Counted from the stretch's first letter, positions 36,392-47,440 are shown. The stretch: 64,000 bases of DNA from Panulirus ornatus (GCF_036320965.1 NC_092232.1:51654982-51718981); one strand, 5' to 3'. Numbers and translations: made by a program. Notes: generated by a model from the letters alone, not told the origin.

Positions 36392-38267
36392 GGGAGAGTT
36401 AGGGTCCTCAAGTAATTGATGCCACCATAATAGAAGCCCTTTACAAAGAAAGCCTAGGGCGGGCAGGCAGGCGGGCGGGCGGGCGGGAGGAGGAGTAGAA
36501 GCCATGATGATGAAACACTAGCGGCGGCGGTCGTGTGGGCTACACACACACCCAGGCTGGTGGGGACAAAGCGACTACCGTCACTACCAGCACCCGGGCC
36601 TCGAGGGGCTACTGTAACGCTGTCACGCTTACCAGGCCACCTGATCCGACCCCGGCCACCACAACCCTACCACATACACCAAACCCACACCTCCTCCCTC
36701 ACTCCCCTCACCCCTTCCACCACCTCCGCCCTTGTGATGCCTTCGCCTCATTCTCTAATTGTACTTACTCACGTCTTAGGAACTCAGTTGAAGTGGATGG
36801 AGTGACCTACTCACATCTGCCAGGTGTGTGTGTTGAAAACACTGGCACCTTTGTACGGAGGAGGAGGGAGGCGGAGGAGGAGGAGGAGGAAGAGGATTGA
36901 GTTGCGTGGGTCGTGGCGATGGGCCAGAGGGAGTACTTGACTCCACACACACGATCGCATTACACTCTGCTGACCTCAGAGTCAATATGTTCCCCCCCCC
37001 GCTGCTCCACAACACATTGATCTCCTCTCTAGACCAGCAACTCTACCCCGGGTAAGATACATGAAGACGAGAACCTCCGCCTCAAAGCAAGGACAAAGAC
37101 GTACGCCATCTAAACGCACTCGACACATAATGACGAACTCCCTCCGATGGTGAGTTGCAAAGCCTTCAAGGTAGCAGACGACCATCGAATGATTTTAGGA
37201 AAGGGAAGGACGAGATGAAAAAAAAAAAAGATAATGGTTGTGGGGGCGAGCAGCGCGCGACTGTCTAGCACCTGATGAAGAAGTGGCCAAGAGGTAGAGT
37301 GTAGGTTACGCGGGGAGCCTCAGGTTACCACCGCCACAGGCAATAGGGGTAGCCAGGAGCCAACCATAACAATACCAGGTTGAGGGGCGGGACCCCAGAG
37401 ACAGAGGCAACAGCTGGAGACAAGGAACACTCTCTCCGTGGGGTGAGGATGAGGGAGGCTGAGACGGTACTCACCCTAGGGTAAGGCAGTGGGAGGAGGG
37501 GACAGTGGGGGAGAGGACAGTACTCACCATGGGATGATGGAGAAGAGGTGAAACAGTGCTCATTATGGGGAAAGGCAGAGGTGGAAGGGTGAGACAGTAC
37601 TGTCTATGGGGTTCCCTTCCCTTCTGAAGGGGAGGGAGGTGTAGGATACATCAAATACATGATGTATAATGTATCTGGTGTGTCTCAGGCCTCCCTTCCC
37701 TTATCACGGGAAGGGGACGAAATTATATCAAAATGCGAGGGAACTTAGCGATTCGCTCTGACGATAATACAGGCAGCACAACTCAACCTTCCAGCATCTG
37801 GAAGGTATTTGAGAGCAAACAACGACAGTAATAGGATAAGAATGGAGATGCAAAGGAAGTTTGTAAAGAGTGTATTGAGGCAAGGCAAAAGACAATCCAA
37901 AATCTGTCCACATATTCATCAGGAGTAAATCGTCAGTTAGACAGCAACTATTAAGGATAAGGGATTCAAAATTAAAAGTTTTTGTGGAATATGTAAAGAT
38001 ATGCGAGAAACTGAAACGACACTTCCCAGACATGTACGCGATACACTTTCTCGCCTTTCGTTCTATACATCATCCATCCCAACGACACTGCCAGAACCAG
38101 TTCATCATATCTCAAGACCCTTCACGTCCACAGCGGAATTACCACAGTGAAGACACTGAACGCGTACGGCTCAATTACCTCGTATTCACCCCACATTGAT
38201 ATACGCTCATCATGACTACACTTTATGATCTGTGGTCTCGCCAACTTCCTGAGAGCTGCGGGGGCTT

Positions 38268-38269
<2 letters not shown>
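36390..38269. other. GC-rich patch, degenerate repeat, no gene recognised
   Basis: 36,455-36,900 is GC-rich with a (GGCG)n-like run (36,458-36,487) and a (GGA)n run near 36,860-36,895. 37,440-37,605 has about four degenerate units around GACAGTACTCACCATGGG. 37,605-38,200 is AT-rich and featureless. Frames up to 121 codons lack motifs. Confidence 0.5.

Positions 38270-38354
<85 letters not shown>
38270..38354. repeat. (TA)n microsatellite
   Basis: About 41 TA units ending in a T run. Confidence 0.97.
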
Positions 38355-38361
<7 letters not shown>

Positions 38362-38478
38362 TTTAATTTTCCAAAAGAAGGAACAGAGAAGAGGGCCAGG
38401 TGAGGATATTCCCTCAAAGGCCCAGTCCTCTGTTCTTAACGCTACCTCGCTATCGCGGGAAATAGCGAATAGTATGAA
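38355..38478 (+). repeat. interspersed repeat family D, right-half copy
   Basis: Begins inside family D (TTTTCCAAAAGAAGGAACAG) and runs to ATAGCGAATAGTATG. The left half is missing, replaced by (TA)n. Confidence 0.85.
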
Positions 38479-38481
38479 AAA

Positions 38482-38499
<18 letters not shown>

Positions 38500-38576
<77 letters not shown>
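38500..38576. repeat. poly(A)/(TA)n microsatellite
   Basis: About 21 A (38,478-38,499), then about 38 TA units between two family D copies. Confidence 0.97.
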
Positions 38577-38580
<4 letters not shown>

Positions 38581-38800
38581 GGGGATAGGGGTGAAAGAAT
38601 ACTTCCCACATATTCCCTGCGTGTCGTAGAAGGCTACTAAAAGGGGAGGGAGCGGGGGGCTGGAAATCCTCCCCTCCCGTTTATAATTTTCCAAAAGAAG
38701 GAACGAAGAGGTGGGCCAAGTCAGGATATATCCTCTAAGGCTCACTCCTCTGTTCTGAACGCTGCCTCGCTAACGCGGGATAAGGCGAATATGTACTAAA
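38577..38800 (+). repeat. interspersed repeat family D, full copy
   Basis: Same landmarks as 426-662 in the same order. Followed by a short (TA)n and the 3' module at 38,826-38,896. Confidence 0.87.
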
Positions 38801-38825
38801 AAAATATATATATATATACATTTAT

Positions 38826-38896
38826 ACATATAGTGTTTATGGGATGGCCTTGATTGGGGCCTCAGTTGCTCGTGCCGTCTCAGATAACATAAGAAA
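38826..38896 (+). repeat. shared 3' module (as in SINEs)
   Basis: GTGTTTATGGGATGGCCTTG, then ATTGGGGCCTCAGTTGC, then GTGCCGTCTCAGATAAC. Near-identical to 47,374-47,436 and recognisable on the minus strand at 19,125-19,195. Here it follows family D, not the tRNA-derived body. Confidence 0.85.
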
Positions 38897-39329
38897 AAAA
38901 ACAATCAGTTACAGTTGGTTGAGGACTGATGATGGAGGATTTCAACCTTAAAGAGACAAACTGGTGGACTTTGGCAGCTCCTGGTTGCCTGGAATCATGG
39001 AGACCCAGTGGTCTATTGCTGTGTGAAATCCTTTATATTTCGTATTCTTGTGTATCAGAACATCTTTTAACATATGAAATAGCGGGTCAGATCCCATGTA
39101 GGATCTTCCTTCTACCCCCAGTACTCAAGGGTGATAATCTTCTTTTTTTTTGCCCCAAGAAGCCAGCAGGTCCTTTGAGGCCCCTTTTGTATATCAATGT
39201 GTACTGCAATATTCCTTGTGAACTTCCTGTCATCATGGTTGTTATGATTCATCTCCACGCACATGAATATGGGTCCTTCTGAATGTGTGGTCCAGTATTG
39301 GAAATTCCTGAAACGAGGGCTCGATTTGT
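38897..39329. other. possible LINE endonuclease scrap; no gene
   Basis: The plus frame from about 38,930 reads MMEDFNLKETNWWTL. This resembles the GDFN...W motif of LINE apurinic-type endonucleases, but the rest of the 117-codon frame does not match. Weak. Confidence 0.3.
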
Positions 39330-40155
39330 ATCTTGTATTCTCTTTAAGAAACCCTCTGGCTTTATGGCCTACTTCGTATTTTGTATTCTCTTTAAGAGAC
39401 CCTCCAGCTTTATGGCCTACTTCGTATGTATTCTCTTTAAGAGACCCTTTAGCTTTATGGCCTACTTTGTATTTTGTATTCTCTTTAAGAGACCCTCCAG
39501 CTTTATGGCCTGCTTCGCATGTATTCTCTTTAAGAGACCCTCTAGCTTTATGGCCTACCTTGTATTTTGCATTCTCTTTAAGAGACCCTGTGGCTTTATG
39601 GCCTGCTTCGTATGTATTCTCTTTAAAAGTCCCTCTAGCTTTATGGCCTACTTTGTATTTTGTATTCTCTTTAAGAGACCCTCCAGCTTTATGGCCTGCT
39701 TCGTATGTATTCTCTTTAAGAGACCCTCTAGCTTTATGGCCTACTTTGTATTTTGTATTCTCTTTAAGAGACCCTCCAGCTTTATGGCCTGCTTCGTATG
39801 TATTCTCTTTAAAAGTCCCTCTAGCTTTATGGCCTACTTTGTATTTTGTATTCTCTTTAAGAGACCCTGTGGCTTTATGGCCTGCTTTGTATCTTGTATT
39901 CTCTTTAAAAGTCCCTATAGCTTTGTGGCCTACTTTGTAGTTTGTATTCTCTTTAAGAGACCTGTGGCTTTATGGCCTGCTTCGTATATATTCTCTTTAA
40001 GAGACCCTCTAGCTTTATGGCCTACTTTGTATTTTGCATTCTCTTTAAGAGACCCTCCAGCTTTATGGCCTGCTTCGTATGTATTCTCTTTAAAAGTCCC
40101 TCTAGCTTTATGGCCTACTTTGTATCTTGTATTCTCTTTAAGAGTCTCTCTGGCT
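39330..40155. repeat. minisatellite of alternating 48-bp and 45-bp units, about 18 copies
   Basis: Core TATTCTCTTTAAGAGACCCT plus C(C/T)AGCTTTATGGCCT(A/G)C. Long units end TTCGTATTTTG and short units TTCGTATG. Long and short mostly alternate, so the functional repeat is a 93-bp dimer. Both lengths are multiples of three, leaving a 325-codon frame (39,283-40,260; FKRPSSFMAYFV-type repeats). No start context, signal or host homology supports it as a gene. Confidence 0.95.
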
Positions 40156-40366
40156 TTATCTGAAGGTGTTCTGGACAATATCAAATTATTTGGCAACAAC
40201 CTGAAAGCTATGATGGTCGGAGAAGAACAAAAGCAACATCTCCGTAAACATAGAGAATAGAATTATAGAAACGTGAGACGTAACCAAAGTAAGCGAGAGG
40301 AAATGAGTGACATGAGGTGGTAAGGAGCTTGGCTGGGTGGTGGTGGTGGTGGGGGGGGTAGGGGGT

Positions 40367-40370
<4 letters not shown>

Positions 40371-40443
<73 letters not shown>
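40371..40443. repeat. (GA)n microsatellite
   Basis: About 36 GA units, preceded by GGT and G runs. Confidence 0.97.
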
Positions 40444-40448
<5 letters not shown>

Positions 40449-40865
40449 AAGGGAACTGTAGCGTGACGGGCCCAACACCACCAGCAGGTCCTCACCTAGC
40501 CATCATCCACCTGGCCACACAGCACCGTCGCTCCTCCACTTGGGAGGAGATACGACAGGTGGGGGGACAGGGTTGCGGATAGGGGACGATGGCGAGTGAG
40601 GGGAAATAAAAAAGACTGAGGAAAGAAGAGGAGCAGGTACGTCGTCAGAAGCTCTCTCTAGCCTAACGAACCAATGTGTTCGAGCTTGGAAAACGATATG
40701 AAATTTTTTTTACGTATTTTTGATCCAGTCTGTTTCTCTGTATGACAGTGTTCTTCATGACGCTCTATGATTTAGTCGACAAATCTTACATGATATCGAC
40801 AGTCTTTGACGTTGTAATGCCTTTAAAAATGTCTCATTATCGAATACTGTGACCCTATGTGGATT
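40444..40865. other. no gene recognised
   Basis: Unique-looking sequence, GC-rich at 40,450-40,600 and AT-rich after. Confidence 0.5.
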
Positions 40866-41026
40866 TCCATGACATAGAGGTTAGCGTTGCTTACCATGAA
40901 GCATTCACGGGCCGTGCGGGGTCGAGGGCATAAGTTCGAATCTCGGTTAAAGCACTCGGTCCACAGTCAACCCAGCTGTTTATCCTCTCCTAAGGGTTGG
41001 TCGATAAATTGGGTACCTGGCTTACG

Positions 41027-41027
<1 letters not shown>
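40866..41027 (+). mobile_element. tRNA-derived SINE followed by (TA)n
   Basis: Head CATAGAGGTTAGCGTTGC, then TTCACGGGCC. B-box AAGTTCGAATCTCGG (40,932-40,946). Body CGGTCCACAGTCAACCCAGC, TGTTTATCCTCTCCTAAGGG, TTGGTCGATAAATTGGGTAC, CTGGCTTA. It then runs into (TA)n, but what follows at 41,117 is a different sequence from the usual 3' module. Confidence 0.87.

Positions 41028-41116
<89 letters not shown>
41028..41116. repeat. (TA)n microsatellite
   Basis: About 44 TA units between SINE body and the segment at 41,117. Confidence 0.98.
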
Positions 41117-41118
<2 letters not shown>

Positions 41119-41258
41119 CTATGAGTCCACGGGGAAAATGAAAACACGATAAGTTCCCAAGTGCACTTTCATGTAATAATCACACCATCAGGGGAGACAC
41201 AAGAGAGAAATATAAGTCAATTGATATACATCGAAGAGACGAAGTTAGAACGCCGTTT
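41117..41258 (+). repeat. interspersed repeat segment after (TA)n
   Basis: TCCTATGAGTCCACGGGGAA to CATCGAAGAGACGAAGTTAG. I recall this string (GTTCCCAAGTGCACTTTC, ATCAGGGGAGACACAAG) as a frequent decapod repeat, usually after a TA array. No coding frame. Family name unknown. Confidence 0.55.
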
Positions 41259-41297
41259 GGTAAACACGTGATTGTCTAAGACAATCACGTGTTTACC
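41259..41297. other. perfect 19-bp-arm palindrome with CACGTG in each arm
   Basis: GGTAAACACGTGATTGTCT, one A, then AGACAATCACGTGTTTACC. The arms are exact reverse complements, giving a 39-bp near-continuous palindrome at the end of the 41,117 repeat segment. Each arm carries an E-box-like CACGTG. Confidence 0.93.
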
Positions 41298-42369
41298 ACT
41301 ATCATCTTGCTGGAAGAGATAAGGCGATGCCACATCGACCGCTCCTCTGCCACATCTCTGGCCAACAGTAGCTGCTGGTGGGTCGAGTACAAATCAACAT
41401 TTCCTGGAACACAATGTGTCTGCTTCAGTGCTGGACGCACGGCAATAAAGGGTCAAGCCCGACCTCTGTTTCCGCGAACAACTGTAGGAAAAATAATGGC
41501 CGATCCTGGAGCGTTGTGATGACTTGTGTTGTACTTCGTTCTGAGAGAGATGGACTAAAGTGAGGAGACGAGGCCCAATATTGGCGCGGTTGTTACTTTC
41601 AAAAGATATTGACAAGCGGATATTCTATCCTATCAGCCACACTCCTCTGCATATTGCTTCTCTGTGTCTCTCTTCTTTGATCATCCAGGGTACATATCCA
41701 GAGTACCTGGCACCCCACTTCACCGGCTGGTAAGGGAGTTCGAGTCTGGTATCAAGCAGACGCAGCAGAAGGGCATGATTTGACGTCCTATGCCAGGCAT
41801 CTAGAGACTAGATGTCTCTTCCGTGCCACCACCTCTATCTAGGTCAAGTCCTGAATCAGTAAGCTCTGATGCCTTATGAGACGGGGTGTCGTCTCCTAAT
41901 CTTCCTGCTGGAGGTGGACTGGGGAAGTCTCAGGTTCGCCGAAGAGGATCGTAACCACCGCTCCTACAGATCCAGGACCACAGGTGGTTCCTTAGGGTAT
42001 TTATCGCCTTCCCCAGCATCACGGGCGAGGCTCGAGTAGCCAGAGACAACCAGAACACACTGTTATAACCGGACCTACAACCTCACGTCGCTTGGACCAT
42101 CTGTCAACAAACATAAGATCTTCTATGATTGAAAAATAATGAATAAAGAACGCATAGAATGGAAGATGGAGAGGGGGGATAAGTGGACGTGGTTCACAGT
42201 GTATCCTTCCTGTGATCTTTGATAACAACATTCATAACATTTATAACATTTATTACATTATTTATAACAATATTCATTAAGGTCTTGAGGGACAAATGCG
42301 AAAGAGTCTGGAAGATGAAACTACAGATGCTCCCTGATTCTCTTTTTGCTCCTTTCGACTGGTATATAT
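41298..42369. other. no gene recognised
   Basis: Unique-looking sequence. Short (ATTTATAAC)-like repetition at 42,225-42,275. No supported exon. Confidence 0.5.
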
Positions 42370-42880
42370 ACCTCGCAACCCACGACTGCTGTTATCTTCC
42401 TCATAACCCACACCCACTGTTATCTTGCTCATAACCCACGTCCACTGTTATCTTCCTCATAACCCACAACCACTGTTATCTTCCTCATAACCCACGTCCA
42501 CTGTTATCTTCCTCATAACCCACGTCCACTGTTATCTTCCTCATAACCCACAAGCACTGTTATCTTCCTCATAACCCACGTCCACTGGTATCTTCCTAAT
42601 AACCCACACCCACTGGTATCTTCCTCATAACCCACGTCCACTGTTATCTTCCTCATAACCCACACCCACTGTTATCTTCCTCATAACCCACGTCCACTGT
42701 TATCTTCCTCATAACCCACACCCACTGTTATCTTCCTCATAACCCACGTCCACTGTTATCTTCCTCATAACCCACGTCCACTGTTATCTTCCTCATAACC
42801 CACGTCCACTGTCATCTTCCTCATAACCCACACCCACTGGTATCTTCCTCATAACCCACTACCACTGATATCCTCCTCCT
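42370..42880. repeat. 28-bp minisatellite, about 18 copies
   Basis: Unit ATAACCCACGTCCACTGTTA plus TCTTCCTC, with CGTCC and CACCC types interspersed. A (CCT)n expansion occurs at about 42,870-42,895, and diverged copies continue to about 42,990. Confidence 0.95.
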
Positions 42881-42990
42881 CCTCCTCCTCCTCCTGACCC
42901 ATGCCCGCTGTTATATTCCTCATAACCTATACCCACTAGTGTCTCTCTATCGTAACCCACGCCCGCTACCATCTCCCTCACAAGCCACAC

Positions 42991-43416
42991 AACCACTAGC
43001 AAACCGTCTCATGACCCGGATCCAACTCGAAGCCCCCCTTCTCACAACCCGCCTCACGCAACTGTGCGATGGAGAATTTCGCGTCGCGAAACAGGAGATA
43101 GGAACATAAACACAAAGACGAGGGGAGGGAGCGGCAGTGGGGGGAAATCAGCACAAACCGGATACAAAGAACGGAAGAGGAACGCGGAAACAAGAGATCC
43201 AGCGGGGTCAGAGCCAAGCGGCCTGGTTTAAAATCTCTTGTTTCCGGGTTCGTATCTTGTTTCTCATTTCCTGTAAAAGAAATTTTTCCAGCTCTGTGGT
43301 TTAATTCCTGCTTGTGTTTCCCGGCCGAGGAAGAGTTCGTTCCGTGTTCAGACGCAGTACGTTGCGTTCACTGGGAGTCACAGTTCTCGATTGTTCACAG
43401 ATGTTACCGCCTCTAT
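42991..43416. other. no gene recognised
   Basis: Unique-looking sequence. TAAAATCTCTTGTTTCCGGGT (43,229-43,249) is partly complementary to GGAAACAAGAGATCC at 43,187-43,201, an inverted pair about 30 bp apart. Confidence 0.45.
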
Positions 43417-43600
43417 GGGCCCTCCGTGGTGTAGTTGCTACCGTCCCCTACCATGGTGCATGGATATGCCCCCTCCCCCTCAGCCTCGTATGGGTTCGAA
43501 TCCTAGTCGGGGCAGTCAGTCCACAGTTCATCCAGCTGTTCATCCTCCCCTCTATTGGTTTTGGTCGACGAACTCGATCCCCTGGCATAGCTCGAGGCCT
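43417..43600 (+). mobile_element. tRNA-derived SINE, no microsatellite
   Basis: Head GGGCCCTCCGTGGTGTAGTT with A-box-like GGTGTAGTTGCTACCG. B-box GGGTTCGAATCCTAG (43,492-43,506). Body GGGGCAGTCAGTCCACAG, TTCATCCAGCTGTTCATCC, GGTCGACGAACTCGATCC. It ends without an array or 3' module. Confidence 0.83.
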
Positions 43601-43737
43601 TCGCTTTCTGACCCGAAGGTATGAATCCTCCCTCCCTCACTCAGCCGATCCCCTCCCTCACTCTGCAACTATTCCCGACCTTCCAAACGACTGTTCTCTC
43701 CCCACGCCCTCTGCAAGTGACTGATCCCTCCCTCCGC

Positions 43738-43780
<43 letters not shown>

Positions 43781-43783
43781 TCT
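43738..43783. repeat. (GACT)n microsatellite
   Basis: About 11 GACT units with one change. Confidence 0.95.
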
Positions 43784-44321
43784 TCCCCGCCCCTTGCGCG
43801 ACGACGCCCGCACATCTTAGCAGCGTCCAGTTACCGCACGTCACATTACTAGCGTCATGGAGAGTGGATTTACAGCAACACATGTGTGTGTGTGTGTTGC
43901 GCGGTCTAGTTGGACGCACACACCACACCGTTCTAGGAAGGAGAGATTTGGCACCAGATTAACCATCAGTGTGACGAAAGCGGTTATTTTTATCCTTTCT
44001 ATATTTCTTTTCGCTGCCACTCTTATCTTTATTTACTCTACTCTCTCTTTTTACACTGTTCGGTGAAAGGAGTGGAGCAGTGTTGTCGGTGAGTTTCATA
44101 TATATATATATACTCGTAGGGCGTCCCCCTCAATCTTTAGAACACTGAGCCCCATTTTTTGGACATTCTCTACTGCCATACACCTTAAATTCCTGTATAA
44201 TATCTGCACCTACCACTCTCATACTATAAAAAACTTCCCTCGGTATCTTTTTTAGTAGATTTTTTACTTAATTCTAAGCTATGTCTTCTGGTTGCTCTGT
44301 CCCTACATCCCTCAAAGAACT

Positions 44322-44550
44322 CTTAATTGTTTACGTCATCGATCAGGTTGAAAACTTCACTGTCTACGTCATCGATCAGGTTGAAAACTTCACTGTCTAC
44401 GTCATCGATCGGGTTGAAAACTTCTCTGTCTACGTCATCGATCAGGTTGAAAGCTTCACTGTCTACGTCATCGATCAGGTTGGAAACTTCACTGTCTACG
44501 TCATCGATCGGGTTGAAAACTTCACTGTCTACGTCATCGATTAGGTTGAA
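44322..44550 (-). repeat. 33-bp minisatellite, 7 copies, derived from LINE coding sequence
   Basis: GTCTACGTCATCGATCAGGT plus TGAAAACTTCACT repeated, with variants ATCGGG, GAAAGC and GGAAAC. On the minus strand each unit encodes SEVFNLIDDVD, the segment that follows GDMI..F in the LINE. A single-copy protein motif has been tandemly amplified in frame. Confidence 0.95.
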
Positions 44551-44744
44551 AACTTCAAAAGGTTGTGATCATATCACCCTTCACTCTTCTTTCTTCCAAA
44601 GTGAACATATCTGAAACCCTCTAAAGCCTTTTTGTGTCACCCAGCTCCAGTTCTATCTGTGTTACCTCCTCTGCATCTTCTCCATTAACTCTTTGTGCTT
44701 CTTTAGATGGCTTATGCACTATGCGGTGCCCATTAGCATTCGAA

Positions 44745-44812
44745 AGTGGGACAAGCCTGGGACATTGTTGAATCCCAAGTGGGACAAGCCTGGGACACTG
44801 TTGAATCCCAAG
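44745..44812 (-). repeat. 32-34-bp tandem duplication within LINE
   Basis: GTGGGACAAGCCTGGGACA, (T/C)TGTTGAATCCCAAG, twice. Minus strand LGFNSVPGLSH / LGFNNVPGLSH. Confidence 0.92.
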
Positions 44813-45015
44813 GGTTTCTCACATATAGATTCCTTCCGGTTTGCTACCAGCCCGAAGATGGTGGTATTGAGGTCACCTTCCACTGTGACCCCCAGGGTCA
44901 TTGCGAAGAGTCGGGTTGAAATTCATCAACCAAATATCAGGCCAAATTTGGAGAGTGTCGAGGTCCCCTTGTAAGGTGATGCAATCTTTCTTTTCTTTTT
45001 TTTTACGCTTCTTCA

Positions 45016-45040
45016 CGTCACCCATGACCTATGGGTGACG
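45016..45040. other. perfect 10-bp hairpin, 5-nt loop
   Basis: CGTCACCCAT, GACCT, ATGGGTGACG. Lies about 15 bp from a T-rich run (44,993-45,004). Confidence 0.85.
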
Positions 45041-45721
<681 letters not shown>

Positions 45722-45759
45722 ATTGTACTGTTTCCCTGTTTAGAAAGTTAGAACAGTAC

Positions 45760-45870
45760 AACGTGTATATATATACATGTGTATGTGGGTGGGTTGGGCC
45801 ATTCTCTCGTCTGTTTCCTTGCGCTACCTCGCTAACGCGGGAGACAGCGACAAAGTATAATAAATAGATA
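45760..45870 (+). repeat. interspersed repeat segment with GCTACCTCGCTAACGCGGGA
   Basis: TATGTGGGTGGGTTGGGCCA, then TTGCGCTACCTCGCTAACGC, then GACAGCGACAAAGTATAATA with an AATA-rich end. It shares the CTACCTCGCTAACGCGGGA string with the right part of family D (38,430-38,460 and 38,760-38,785), so the two are related or share a module. Confidence 0.7.
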
Positions 45871-46070
45871 AATATATTGTACGTGGTGACGACCTTTGAA
45901 CATAGCGTTGGTCCTTCATGATGGTGATGTCCTTTGTCCTGATCACCTTACACATGTCTGTGGTAGCGGACGCATCGAAATAGTTCGAGTCCATGTGTCA
46001 AGGAGCGACGTCGGGGGAAGATGACATTTCTGGAGGAGGGAAGACATGAGGGGAGGTCTGTGTTATGGTC

Positions 46071-46345
46071 ATGTCATGCTTGCAATGATACATATTCATT
46101 GCGTCAGTCTTGCAATGACGCACATTCATTGCGTCAGTCTTGCAATGATACATACTCATTGCGTCAGCCTTGCATTGATACAAATTCATTTTTTCAGTCT
46201 TACAATGATGCACATTCATTGTTTCAGTCTTGCAATGACGCACATTCATTGTTTCAGTCTTGCAATGACGCACATTCATTGTTTCAGTCTTGCAATGACG
46301 CACATTCATTGCGTCAATCATGCAATGACGCACATTCATCTGCCC
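46071..46345. repeat. 30-bp minisatellite, about 9 copies, each unit self-complementary
   Basis: Unit TCTTGCAATGACGCACATTC plus ATTGCGTCAG. GCAATGA pairs with TCATTGC, and TGACGC with GCGTCA, within the same unit. Variants replace GCG with TTT. Open frames (SCNDAHSLRQ repeats) are artefacts of the unit length. Confidence 0.95.
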
Positions 46346-46539
46346 ATTCATCTTGTCATTCTGGCAATGATGCATGTCCACTACGCCAGATCTATGATCG
46401 AACCAGAGATCAGGTAACAAGTGGATATAATCTGTTGTGAAAAGCTTGTCACCTCTAATCTGTGTTTATTGGGTTATCAGTTAATGATAACGATAAGGGG
46501 GAAAACACAGCAGGTGTTTGAGTAAGACAGAGATTGATA
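46346..46539. other. no gene recognised
   Basis: Short unique-looking sequence between two tandem arrays. Confidence 0.45.
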
Positions 46540-46675
46540 AAGGTTCCGGATTACGGATGGTCCGGTATTAGCGGTGTATACGAGGTTTCCGGATTACGGA
46601 GGGTCCGTTACTAGCGGAGTCTATGTATGAGGTTCCGGATTACGGAGGGTCTAGTGTCAACGGTGTCTGTGAGGT
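46540..46675. repeat. about 48-54-bp tandem repeat, 3 copies
   Basis: GGTTCCGGATTACGGAGGGT, then CCGTTACTAGCGGTGTCTAT, three diverged copies. Confidence 0.88.
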
Positions 46676-46705
46676 TCGCTGGTCATCCTCCGGTCTATCT
46701 AGCCC

Positions 46706-46761
46706 GGCTCACTACAAGTGAGGTGGATGAATGGCTCACTACAAGTGAGGTGGATGAATGG
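46706..46761. repeat. 27-bp tandem duplication
   Basis: GGCTCACTACAAGTGAGGTG plus GATGAAT, twice. Each copy has CACTACAAGTG, a short palindrome. Confidence 0.93.
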
Positions 46762-47167
46762 TTCCCCACAACAACCCACCATACTTAAATCCTGGCTGTG
46801 TTCGACTGTTAATTACCAATTATGTTAATCATCTTTCTAATGACTCTGTTGAACGATGGGGATCATCTCGACCCTTTTGCACCAAATACATTTGTAACAA
46901 TTCCCTCTGGTCATCGTTACGACTGATGATGTCATCATTAACTACAGCACTAAGTACTTATGATAAGGTCCAGGTATACGTAATCTAAACCTTCTGGGTG
47001 ATTCATCCACCAGCCAGAACACGAGCGCAGTTCTGAGGAGCTGAGATATGTACACTTGAGCGCCTAGGTTCGAATCCTGGTTACGGCAGTCTGTCCACAT
47101 TCAACCCAGCTGTTTATTCACCCTTTGGGGTTGGTCGGCAACATGGGTACCTGGCTCAGCCTAGGAT

Positions 47168-47375
<208 letters not shown>

Positions 47376-47440
47376 CGTTCATGGGATGGCCTTAATCAGG
47401 GCCTCAGCTGCCCGTGTCGTCTCAGCTAACGTAGGAAAAC

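Larger units (their letters stand above)
44115..44990 (-). pseudogene. CR1-like LINE C-terminal half with internal expansions
   Basis: Minus-strand reading has LGVTVEGDLN (about 44,870-44,900), KKHKELMEKMQRR (about 44,670-44,705), then FTLEERRVKGDMITTF (about 44,555-44,605). A run of SEVFNLIDDVD repeats follows, then RDRATRRHSLELSKKSTKKD (about 44,260-44,315). That is the normal order of a CR1/L2-type ORF2 end (..E..QRR..., LE.RR..GDMI..F.., tail). There are several frameshifts. A short (TA)n (44,098-44,112) follows where the 3' tail would be. Confidence 0.85.

Noticed and set aside
39283..40260. 325-codon open frame as a repetitive protein gene
   Set aside because: It is the translation of a 45/48-bp minisatellite with unit lengths divisible by three. 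No start context, signal or homology beyond the repeat.
46071..46345. CRE-type enhancer cluster because of repeated TGACGCA
   Set aside because: TGACGCA is not a full CRE palindrome and its recurrence is explained by the minisatellite unit.
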